From: CAYICL01 sp964361885
Lineage (GTDB): Bacteria > Patescibacteriota > Microgenomatia > UBA1400 > CG1-02-47-37
NCBI GenBank assembly: GCA_964361885.1
Contig: CAYICL010000020.1
Coordinates: 1 to 12,289, forward strand
DNA: 12,289 nucleotides
Direction: 5' to 3'
Numbering within the stretch: position 1 is the stretch's first letter; each line of letters begins with the position of its first letter. The notes under the pieces are model-generated. The model worked only from the letters and a program-made list of their open reading frames with translations, did not search any database and was not told the DNA's origin. Of the stretch, positions 6,552-12,289 are shown one piece after another. Made by a program: the position numbers and the translations under genes.

Positions 6552-7462
6552 GTTCAATTAGAAATATCAAACGCCGGATTAAATCGGCCAAAAATATTTC
6601 CCAAATCACTAAAGCCATGGAAATGGTTTCCGCTTCCAAGATGAAACGGGCTCAATTGATGACCTTATCTTCCCGGCCTTACTCCCAAAAAATGACCGAT
6701 ATTATTAATGCTTTGGCTCAAGCGGCTCAAAAACAAGTCGACCATTTTTTGCTTAATGATCCTCGTGTCAACTGGCCTGAAGAAGCCGAGTTTAATCTGT
6801 TAATCTTAGTTCTTTCCACCGATAAATCTCTTTGCGGCGGCCTGAATACTAATTTGTTTCGGGGCTTGGAAAACTGGCTTAAAAACTTAACCGCTAACTA
6901 TACTTTACCTTCCAAAACCAAACTTCATTTTGTGACTGTCGGTAAAAAAGCCAAAGAACATATTATTAAAACCAATCGTTATTTGGCGGCTGAGTTTCCT
7001 CAATTGGGTGACCGGCCGCGCTTCCAGGACATTATTCCCATTTCCAAATTGGTGATTGACGGTTTTGAGCAAAAAAATTACCAAATGGCCTTTATGGTTT
7101 ACATGGAGTTTGTCTCGACTATCTCTCAAAAATTGGCTGTTCAGCAGTTACTGCCGATTGAGGCTTCACAAATCCGCCTGGCCACTGAAACCGCCCGCTT
7201 TCAGGGTGACTATATCTTTGAACCTAAACCGGCCGATATTTTTGCTACTTTGCTGCCGCAATACATTGAATTACGAGTTTACCATGTTTTGTTGGAGTCC
7301 ATTGCCAGCGAACATTCGGCCCGGATGGTGGCGATGAAAAACGCTAATGAAAATGCCTTGGATATTGTTTCTGATCTGACCCTTCTGAATAATCAGCTGC
7401 GTCAAGCCAAAATTACCAATGAGCTACTGGATGTCATCGGCGCCCGTATGACACTGGAATAA
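6548..7462 (+). CDS. atpG: ATP synthase F1 subunit gamma (central shaft)
   Basis: Gamma is the rotating shaft inside the alpha-beta hexamer. The 304-residue protein has the family N-terminal helix SSIRNIKRRIKSAKNISQITKAMEMVSASKM, LCGGLNTN in the Rossmann-like middle domain (about 97-104), and the C-terminal helix SEHSARMVAMKNANENA followed by NNQLRQAKITNELLDVIGA. The two terminal helices form the coiled-coil axle. Length is slightly above the usual 285-295, with extra residues mainly in the middle domain. The ATG overlaps the atpA stop, and a moderate AAGGA (6537-6541) lies six bases before it. atpD follows after three bases. Confidence 0.96.
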   Translation: MSSIRNIKRRIKSAKNISQITKAMEMVSASKMKRAQLMTLSSRPYSQKMTDIINALAQAAQKQVDHFLLNDPRVNWPEEAEFNLLILVLSTDKSLCGGLNTNLFRGLENWLKNLTANYTLPSKTKLHFVTVGKKAKEHIIKTNRYLAAEFPQLGDRPRFQDIIPISKLVIDGFEQKNYQMAFMVYMEFVSTISQKLAVQQLLPIEASQIRLATETARFQGDYIFEPKPADIFATLLPQYIELRVYHVLLESIASEHSARMVAMKNANENALDIVSDLTLLNNQLRQAKITNELLDVIGARMTLE

Positions 7463-7465
7463 ATT

Positions 7466-8857
7466 ATGAAACCAAAAGGTAAAATCACTCAAATTATTTC
7501 CGTGGTTGTTGACGTGGTTTTTGCCACTCATCTGCCTGAGATTTACAACGCTCTTGAAGTTATTAAACCTGACGGATCCAAATTAATTCTTGAAGTCCAA
7601 CAGCATTTGGGCAACCACGAAGTCCGGACCATTGCCATGGGGTCTACGGACGGCTTAAAAAGAGACTTGGACGTTTATGATACCAATGAAAAAATTATGG
7701 TCCCGGCCGGAAACAAAGCTTTAGGCAGAATTTTTAACGTTATTGGTGAAACGATCGATGACGGCCCCCAGCTTAAAGGCGTTAAACTGACATCGATCCA
7801 CCAACAGCCGCCGCTTTTTATTGAGATTGAACCAAAGCCTCAAATGCTGGAAACAGGTATTAAAGTTATCGATCTTATCTGTCCTTTTGCCCGCGGCGGA
7901 AAAGTGGCTGCTTTCGGCGGAGCCGGAGTCGGTAAAACTATTATTATCCAGGAGTTGATCCGGAACATCGCCGAAGAGCACTCCGGCCACTCTGTTTTTG
8001 CCGGTGTCGGTGAAAGAACCAGGGAAGGCAATGATTTATACACTGAAATGAAAGCTTCCGGAGTCATGAAAAATACTGTGATGGTTTTTGGCCAGATGAA
8101 CGAACCGCCCGGAGCCAGATTAAGAGTGGCTTTATCGGCCTTGACTTTTGCCGAATATTTCCGGGATCAAAAAGGCGAAGATGTCTTACTGTTTATCGAC
8201 AACATCTTTAGGTTTTCTCAAGCCGGCAGTGAAGTCTCCGCTTTACTTGGCAGAATTCCTTCCGCGGTTGGCTACCAGCCGACTTTGGCCTCGGAAATGG
8301 CGACTCTTCAGGAAAGAATTACTTCTACCAAAAAAGGTTCCATTACCTCGTTTCAGGCTGTTTATGTTCCGGCAGACGACTATACTGATCCGGCTCCCGT
8401 CACCACTTTTGCCCACCTGGATTCATCCATCCATTTAGACCGCTCCTTGTCTGAACAGGCTTTATATCCGGCGGTAGACCCTTTGGTTTCTTCGTCCAAA
8501 ATTTTAACCCCCGAGACTGTTGGTCAGGAGCACTACCAAATCGCCCGGGGCGTCCAAAAGGTTTTACAACGTTACAAAGATCTTCAGGATATCATTGCTA
8601 TCTTGGGCATTGATGAACTATCAGATGAAGACAAGTTAATCGTTTCCCGGGCCAGAAAAATTCAAAGATTTTTAACCCAGCCTTTTTATGTCGCCGAACA
8701 GTTTTCCGGAACCAAAGGGGAATATGTTAAAGTAGAAGATACCATTAAAGGCTTTAAAGAAATCCTTGAAGGCAAGCATGACTCTATCCCCGAACAAGCT
8801 TTTTACATGATCGGGACTATCGAAACAGCGGTTAAAAGAGCCAAAACCTTCAAGTAA
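7466..8857 (+). CDS. atpD: ATP synthase F1 subunit beta (catalytic)
   Basis: Catalytic subunit that makes or hydrolyses ATP. The 463-residue protein has the P-loop GGAGVGKT (151-158, K157), the catalytic-glutamate motif GVGERTREGNDLY, the Walker B region LLFIDNIFRFSQAGSEVSALLGR, and RIPSAVGYQPTLA. The C-terminal domain carries DELSDED, the counterpart of the DELSEED lever contacted by gamma and epsilon. SSIHLDRSLSEQ replaces the more common TTVLSRQIAE near the adenine site, a lineage-level variation that keeps the Arg. It starts three bases after atpG and stops two bases before atpC. No Shine-Dalgarno site is seen, so coupling to atpG translation is likely. Confidence 0.98.
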   Translation: MKPKGKITQIISVVVDVVFATHLPEIYNALEVIKPDGSKLILEVQQHLGNHEVRTIAMGSTDGLKRDLDVYDTNEKIMVPAGNKALGRIFNVIGETIDDGPQLKGVKLTSIHQQPPLFIEIEPKPQMLETGIKVIDLICPFARGGKVAAFGGAGVGKTIIIQELIRNIAEEHSGHSVFAGVGERTREGNDLYTEMKASGVMKNTVMVFGQMNEPPGARLRVALSALTFAEYFRDQKGEDVLLFIDNIFRFSQAGSEVSALLGRIPSAVGYQPTLASEMATLQERITSTKKGSITSFQAVYVPADDYTDPAPVTTFAHLDSSIHLDRSLSEQALYPAVDPLVSSSKILTPETVGQEHYQIARGVQKVLQRYKDLQDIIAILGIDELSDEDKLIVSRARKIQRFLTQPFYVAEQFSGTKGEYVKVEDTIKGFKEILEGKHDSIPEQAFYMIGTIETAVKRAKTFK

Positions 8858-8859
8858 CT

Positions 8860-9291
8860 ATGCCGGCAAAAAAAATTTATTTGGAAATTCTGACTCAGGA
8901 AAAGCAGGTTTATAAAGGCGAAGCTGATATTGTCTTGGCCCCGGGCTATGACGGCCAGATCGGTATTTTGGTCAACCATGTCAATATGCTGACCAAGTTG
9001 TCCGGCGGTGAACTTTTTATTATTTCCGGTCCTTCGATGACTGTTTTGGCCATTACCGGGGGCTTGCTCGACGTTCATAATAATCAGGTTACCATCCTCG
9101 CCGATAATGCCGTCAGAGCCGATCAAATCGATATTGCTGTTGTTGAAGCCGCTAAACGCAAAGCCGAAGAAGCTTTAAGAGAAAAACTTTCTGACAAAGA
9201 GTTCGCCATTGCTTCCGCTGATTTAAGACGGGCGGTTTTAGAGTTAAAAATTGCTAAAAAACGCCGTTACCATTATCAAACCAGTCTTTAA
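8860..9291 (+). CDS. atpC: ATP synthase F1 subunit epsilon
   Basis: Epsilon binds gamma at the foot of the central stalk and can inhibit ATP hydrolysis. The 143-residue protein has the N-terminal beta-sandwich with LEILTQEKQVYKGEAD, GYDGQIGILVNHVNML, the LAITGGLLDVHNNQVTILADNAV core, and a C-terminal two-helix region (about 90-135) rich in Ala, Lys and Glu, so the inhibitory arm appears to be retained. It is the last gene of the atp operon and starts two bases after atpD. No terminator is seen after it: the 29 bases to the next gene hold only that gene's Shine-Dalgarno site, so transcription probably continues. Confidence 0.94.
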   Translation: MPAKKIYLEILTQEKQVYKGEADIVLAPGYDGQIGILVNHVNMLTKLSGGELFIISGPSMTVLAITGGLLDVHNNQVTILADNAVRADQIDIAVVEAAKRKAEEALREKLSDKEFAIASADLRRAVLELKIAKKRRYHYQTSL

Positions 9292-9302
9292 ATTATTTTC
9301 TT

Positions 9303-9313
9303 AAAGGAGGTGA
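9303..9313 (+). promoter_or_regulatory. Full-length Shine-Dalgarno site of the EF-Tu-like gene
   Basis: AAAGGAGGTGA is complementary over 11 bases to the usual bacterial 16S rRNA 3' end, and lies seven bases before the ATG. It is the strongest ribosome-binding site in the window and implies high translation of the small protein that follows. Confidence 0.9.
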
Positions 9314-9320
9314 GAAAAAA

Positions 9321-9572
9321 ATGAAAGATTCATCCATCGGTCATATCAGCCATTATTACGATAAAATCGGCGTAGCTGTTTTGGAGCTCACTGGCTCTTT
9401 AAAAGTCGGGGATTCAATCAAAATTACTAAAGGTGACCAGGAATTTACTCAAACCGTTTCTTCCATGCAGGTTGAACATCAAGCGGTTAAATTAGCCAAA
9501 AAAGGCGATTCTGTTGGCCTTAAAGTCGATCAACCGGTTAAACCGGGCGCCAAAGTTTTCAAAGTCGGCTAA
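9321..9572 (+). CDS. Stand-alone EF-Tu domain-2-like small protein
   Basis: An 83-residue protein made of a single beta-barrel domain resembling domain 2 of translational GTPases (EF-Tu/IF-2 type). The typical pattern is visible: IGHISHYYDKIGVAVLEL, then GSLKVGDSIKI (25-35), then a middle strand with TVSSMQVEHQAVKLAKKGDSVGLKV, closing PVKPGAKVFKV. There is no G domain: P-loop, switch and NKxD motifs are all absent, so it cannot act as a GTPase. The related domain also occurs at the C terminus of U32 peptidases. Its substrate or partner is unknown; ribosome or RNA contact is a family-based guess. It follows atpC by 29 bases, has the strongest Shine-Dalgarno site of the window, and ends inside an inverted repeat that also holds the next gene's -10 box. 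Confidence 0.8.
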   Translation: MKDSSIGHISHYYDKIGVAVLELTGSLKVGDSIKITKGDQEFTQTVSSMQVEHQAVKLAKKGDSVGLKVDQPVKPGAKVFKVG

Positions 9573-9583
9573 TTAGGTATAAT
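9556..9583 (+). promoter_or_regulatory. Promoter placed for a leaderless start at 9591
   Basis: The -10 box TATAAT (9578-9583) matches consensus and ends seven bases before the last base ahead of the ATG at 9591. A partial -35 box TTTTCA (9556-9561, four of six matches) lies 16 bases upstream. The expected transcript would start at or next to the A of the ATG. There is no Shine-Dalgarno site for this gene. Confidence 0.5.
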
Positions 9584-9587
9584 TAGC
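9568..9587. repeat. Perfect 8-bp inverted repeat spanning stop codon and -10 box
   Basis: The arms GCTAATTA (9568-9575) and TAATTAGC (9580-9587) are perfect inverted repeats around GGTA, followed by TTT. It contains the TAA stop of the EF-Tu-like gene and the TATAAT -10 box (9578-9583) of the next gene. As RNA it is a short AU-rich hairpin with only three U after it, so at best a weak terminator. As DNA it is a candidate operator. Confidence 0.45.
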
Positions 9588-9590
9588 TTT

Positions 9591-9968
9591 ATGGAATTTA
9601 TCTTAGCCGCGGATATCAAAAAGCAGCTGAAGCTGATTCAAAGCCGGCTTCAACTGCCTCACCTGAGCTTAACCAATATCGTCTGTTTTAGAAGCCGCGG
9701 TTCCAAAGCCAGGGCCCGCGCCAGAATTTGGGCTTTTCCTAAAATTTGGCAACTGGCCTTAAAGCTGCCTCCCTATTACTGTATCGAAGTTATCTCTGAA
9801 AGGTTTGACTGCCTAAAATCTGACGATCAAACCAGAATCCTGATTCATGAACTAATGCATATCCCCAAAAATTTCTCCGGTAGTTTGTTGCCTCATCATG
9901 GCCGGGCCAAACTTCAAATTAACTCCCGCAATGTCGAAAAGTTGTTTAAAATGTTTAAAGGTTTATGA
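9591..9968 (+). CDS. Putative zinc metallopeptidase (HELMH type)
   Basis: A 125-residue protein with a zinc-binding HExxH motif: H86, E87, H90 in IHELMHIPKNFSG, plus H102/H103 as a likely third ligand. The upstream stretch RSRGSKARARARIWAFPKIWQLAL and YYCIEVISERFD matches what I recall of small predicted metallopeptidases shared by archaea, phages and some CPR bacteria (COG4900 / phage metallopeptidase-like; recalled, not searched). The spacing HELxHIP-x-xFSG-x-LxPHH is characteristic of that group. No signal peptide or membrane segment is visible, so it should act in the cytoplasm. The substrate is unknown. The ATG overlaps the expected transcription start, and the stop overlaps the next gene (ATGA), linking it to holA. 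It could be a non-proteolytic metal hydrolase. Confidence 0.78.
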   Translation: MEFILAADIKKQLKLIQSRLQLPHLSLTNIVCFRSRGSKARARARIWAFPKIWQLALKLPPYYCIEVISERFDCLKSDDQTRILIHELMHIPKNFSGSLLPHHGRAKLQINSRNVEKLFKMFKGL

Positions 9969-10657
9969 TTTCCCTTTATTACGGTGACAACTATGTTTTA
10001 AGCCGGCAGCGCTTAAATCAACATCTGGACCAATTAAAAAACACCGGAGTTAATTTAACCCGCTTTCTGGCCAAGGATTTAAGCCTGGAAGCTTTAACTC
10101 AGGAATTGGAATCAAACTCTTTGTTTAATCTTCAACCAGCTTTAATCATTGAAAATCTGTTTTCTCTGCCTGATGCCGGCTTAAGAAACTCCGTTATAAG
10201 CTTAATCGTTAAAAATCAGCATCAAACTATTATTCTTTGGGATAAAAAGCCTCTGACTAAAACCAGCCTCAAACCCTTAACTCAGGTTAAAACGATTAAG
10301 TTTAATGAATTCCCACTGCCTTTAACCGTGTTTAAATTTTTGGACTCAATTGTTCCTAACCAGGGGGGTAGCGGCTTAAAATATCTTCACCAAAGCCTTC
10401 AGACTAATCCGATCGAGCTGGTCTTCTACTTTTTGTCCCGGCGCGTCAGTCAATTAATTCAGGCTTTAAGTCAGCCTCAAACCTTAAAATCTTCTCCTTG
10501 GCAAAAAAATAAACTGGTCAGCCAGGCAACCAACTTTACTCTTGATCAGTTAATCCAGCTTCATCATCAATTGCTTCAACTGGACTATCTTAACAAAACC
10601 GGTCAAACCCCTTTTGATTTATTGACTGAACTTGATCTATTGTTGGTTAATCTTTAG
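9965..10657 (+). CDS. holA: DNA polymerase III delta subunit, short form
   Basis: Probable clamp-loader delta subunit, which opens the beta sliding clamp during replication. The 230-residue protein begins MISLYYGDNYVLSRQRLNQHL, like the family's YGxDxYL start. It then has SLFNLQPALIIENLF (about 52-66), resembling the conserved LF-x-x-x-x-LVI segment. The C-terminal helical domain has IELVFYFLSRRVSQLIQAL, SPWQKNKLVSQATNFTLDQL and the closing LDYLNKTGQTPFDLLTELDLLL, matching the family's D-x-x-x-KTG ending. It is about 100 residues shorter than typical delta (about 330-345), mainly in the N-terminal and middle domains. It starts inside the stop of the metallopeptidase gene; AAAGG lies just before. 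Assignment is by pattern, not by alignment, so confidence is moderate. Confidence 0.72.
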   Translation: MISLYYGDNYVLSRQRLNQHLDQLKNTGVNLTRFLAKDLSLEALTQELESNSLFNLQPALIIENLFSLPDAGLRNSVISLIVKNQHQTIILWDKKPLTKTSLKPLTQVKTIKFNEFPLPLTVFKFLDSIVPNQGGSGLKYLHQSLQTNPIELVFYFLSRRVSQLIQALSQPQTLKSSPWQKNKLVSQATNFTLDQLIQLHHQLLQLDYLNKTGQTPFDLLTELDLLLVNL

Positions 10658-10660
10658 AAT
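10632..10660 (+). promoter_or_regulatory. Promoter placed for a leaderless start at 10667
   Basis: A -35 box TTGATC (10632-10637) and a -10 box TAGAAT (10655-10660) are 17 bases apart, the ideal spacing. The ATG at 10667 begins seven bases after the last base of the -10 box, where transcription would start. The promoter overlaps the end of holA. No Shine-Dalgarno site precedes the gene. Confidence 0.55.
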
Positions 10661-10666
10661 GAGTTT

Positions 10667-12040
10667 ATGGCCTTAGATCCTCAAATTTTTAAAGATTACG
10701 ACATTAGAGCCGTGGTTCCTGATCAACTTGACGAAGCCGGCATCAAACGTATTGCTCAAGCCATTGTTTATTGCTTTAAACCCAAATCTGTTCAAGTTGG
10801 CCGGGACATGCGTTTAACCTCAGCCTCGTTTCAAAAAGCTCTTATTGATACTTTTTTAACTTCCGGAGTTAATGTCGTTGATCTTGGTCTAACCGCCACT
10901 GACATGATTTATTACGCCAGCGCTACTTATTCTGAAGATTTGGCTATTACTGTCAGCGCCTCCCATAATCCGCCTGAATACAACGGCATGAAAATGGTTA
11001 AAAAAGGGGCGATTGCCGTTAGCGGTGACAGCGGCATTTATCAATTGCGTGATTTGGCTGTTTCCAATAAAGATTTATTTGTTAAACCTATTCAAATAGC
11101 TAAACTAACTCAAAGAAATCTTCTTCCTGGCTGGGTAGATCATGTTTTGAAATTTATCGATTTAACCAAAATGAAGCCTTTTTCCGTTGTCATTGACGCC
11201 GGTAATGCTATGGCCGGTTATTTTATGCCTGCTTTTGAAAAACAATTACCTTGGCGGGTCACTCGGCTGTTTTATGATTTGGACGGCCGGTTTCCTAATC
11301 ATCTTCCCAGTCCGATTGAACCAAAAAACATGCAAAGCTTAATTGATAAAGTTAAGGCCGTTAAAGCTGATGTCGGGATGGCTTTTGATGGTGATGGCGA
11401 TCGGGTTTTTCTGGTTGATGAAACCGGTAAAATTATGTCCGGCACGATCATGACTGCTATTATCACTGAAAATTTACTTCAAAAATATCCGAAAGATTCT
11501 ATCCTTTATAACGCTATTGTCGGCCGGATAGTCCCGGAAATTATTAATAAACATCAGGCTAAGCCTGTTCGTGTCAGAGTCGGCCACACTTTAATTAAAG
11601 AAGCCATGAGACAACAAAATGGTCTATTTTGCGGTGAACATTCCGGCCATTATTATTTTAGAAACAACTTCTATGCTGACTCGGCTATCATTGCCGCTTT
11701 ATTAGTTCTCGAGTTAATGTCTCAAAAAAATCTAAAACTGTCTCAGCTTATTAAGCTATATGATAAGTATCCGAATTCCGGAGAAATTAACTTTGAAGTC
11801 AAAGATAAACAATCAATGATGAAGCAAATAGAAGCTAATTATAAATCTAAAGCTGAATTAACTGACTGGCTTGACGGCATTACCATTTGGTTTTCCGATT
11901 GGTGGGCTAATGTCAGACCTTCTAATACTGAGCCTCTTTTAAGACTTAATCTGGAAGCTGATAATCAAACAATTTTAAAAGAAAAACTGGCCGAGTTGGT
12001 TAAATTGATAGAATCATTAGGTGGAGTTAAAAAGCTATGA
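10667..12040 (+). CDS. Phosphomannomutase/phosphoglucomutase
   Basis: Alpha-D-phosphohexomutase interconverting hexose 6-phosphate and 1-phosphate, feeding sugar-nucleotide and cell-envelope glycan synthesis. The 457-residue length matches the family. The four active-site motifs are present in order: the phosphoserine loop TVSASHNP (S99), the metal loop DGDGDR (241-246), the sugar-binding loop GEHSGH (323-328), and the phosphate-binding RPSNTEP (417-423). The N terminus IFKDYDIRAVVP is typical of ManB/AlgC-type enzymes. Glucose versus mannose preference cannot be told by eye; GEHSGH fits the dual-specificity PMM/PGM group. It has its own candidate promoter and overlaps the next gene by four bases (ATGA), suggesting a two-gene sugar-phosphate unit. 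Confidence 0.93.
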   Translation: MALDPQIFKDYDIRAVVPDQLDEAGIKRIAQAIVYCFKPKSVQVGRDMRLTSASFQKALIDTFLTSGVNVVDLGLTATDMIYYASATYSEDLAITVSASHNPPEYNGMKMVKKGAIAVSGDSGIYQLRDLAVSNKDLFVKPIQIAKLTQRNLLPGWVDHVLKFIDLTKMKPFSVVIDAGNAMAGYFMPAFEKQLPWRVTRLFYDLDGRFPNHLPSPIEPKNMQSLIDKVKAVKADVGMAFDGDGDRVFLVDETGKIMSGTIMTAIITENLLQKYPKDSILYNAIVGRIVPEIINKHQAKPVRVRVGHTLIKEAMRQQNGLFCGEHSGHYYFRNNFYADSAIIAALLVLELMSQKNLKLSQLIKLYDKYPNSGEINFEVKDKQSMMKQIEANYKSKAELTDWLDGITIWFSDWWANVRPSNTEPLLRLNLEADNQTILKEKLAELVKLIESLGGVKKL

Positions 12041-12289
12041 TTGATTTAATTAAAGCTTTAAATGTGGCTGAAACTGCTGCTGTTGCCGCCGGAGACTGGC
12101 TTAAAACCAATCAATCCAAAGTTAAAATAGTCAAACACAAGGACTACGTGGATATTCAAACCGACGCGGATTTGAAAGCTGAAAGCCTGATTATAAACCA
12201 GATCTCCAAAGTTTTTCCCTCTCACAACATTTTATCCGAAGAAGGCGGCCTGATCGATCATCAATCTGAATATACGTGGATAATTGACC
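12037..12289 (+). CDS. Inositol monophosphatase family protein, 3' end outside window
   Basis: Only the first 84 codons are present. The frame has N-terminal helices, then VKIVKHKDYVDIQTDAD (about 29-45), the family's K-x-x-x-D-x-x-T-x-x-D element. It continues with FPSHNILSEEGG (about 61-72), whose E69-E70 is the metal-binding Glu pair, and breaks off at YTWIID, just before the expected DPxDGT motif. These Mg2+-dependent, Li+-sensitive-type phosphatases act on inositol phosphate, fructose bisphosphate, histidinol phosphate or 3'-phosphoadenosine phosphate; the substrate cannot be told from this fragment. The start overlaps the mutase stop, and a GGTGGAG (12020-12026) lies about ten bases upstream as a possible ribosome-binding site. 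Confidence 0.88.
   Translation, partial: MIDLIKALNVAETAAVAAGDWLKTNQSKVKIVKHKDYVDIQTDADLKAESLIINQISKVFPSHNILSEEGGLIDHQSEYTWIID

Noticed and set aside
3050..9126. Open frames antisense to, or shifted within, the ATP synthase genes
   Set aside because: They lie wholly within well-identified genes, have unlikely compositions, and no promoter or start signal supports them.
3171..9291. Na+-driven ATP synthase
   Set aside because: The c subunit lacks the Gln and Ser ligands that mark Na+-type rings; I27 and A61 are in their places.
4676..12040. Alternative genetic code with TGA read as Gly
   Set aside because: TGA ends atpF, atpH, atpA and the mutase gene at the expected family lengths, and no in-frame TGA is needed to restore any gene.
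1..12289. CRISPR array, tRNA, rRNA, insertion sequence or toxin-antitoxin pair
   Set aside because: No regularly spaced direct repeats, cloverleaf with CCA-end pattern, transposase motifs or paired small toxin-like genes were seen on reading both strands.

Overview
The window looks like a piece of a small-genome bacterium of the Candidate Phyla Radiation (Patescibacteria), perhaps a Microgenomates-type lineage. This is inference. It rests on shortened versions of core proteins (a 116-residue ATP synthase delta, a 230-residue DNA polymerase III delta), very tight gene packing, a stand-alone EF-Tu domain-2 protein, and few Shine-Dalgarno sites. TGA is used as a normal stop (atpF, atpH, atpA, the mutase), so the organism does not use the recoded-TGA code of Gracilibacteria/Absconditabacteria. 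All genes read on the + strand.

Layout. Positions 1-437 hold the end of an acidic orphan protein. Positions 438-640 are non-coding, with a small hairpin and a well-formed promoter that carries two abutting palindromes. Positions 641-1234 encode a helical, possibly HEAT-like protein of unknown role. This left part is visibly more AT-rich than the rest. From about 1238 the core block begins: rlmN (23S rRNA A2503 methyltransferase), an uncharacterised N-terminally anchored protein (2301-3155), then a complete F1Fo ATP synthase operon in canonical order atpB-E-F-H-A-G-D-C (3171-9291). There is no recognisable atpI. After it come an 83-residue EF-Tu domain-2-like protein, an HELMH metallopeptidase-like protein, a short DNA polymerase III delta subunit (holA-like), a phosphomannomutase/phosphoglucomutase, and the first 84 codons of an inositol-monophosphatase-family gene cut by the window end.

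How it works together. The ATP synthase subunits are complete in their catalytic and proton-path residues. The c subunit lacks the extra ligands of Na+-type rotors, so H+ coupling is expected. Gene ends overlap or nearly touch through most of the operon, implying co-transcription and translational coupling. Strong Shine-Dalgarno sites stand only before atpE (the multi-copy c-ring subunit) and the EF-Tu-like gene. Four other genes instead have a -10-like box ending about 6-9 bases before the start codon, which is the layout of leaderless or nearly leaderless mRNAs.

I do not see a clear new multi-gene system, CRISPR array, mobile element, tRNA or rRNA. The points most worth following are the palindromic promoter at 573-607, the repeated -10/start architecture, the stop-hairpin-promoter-start overlap at 9568-9593, and the shortened AtpH.
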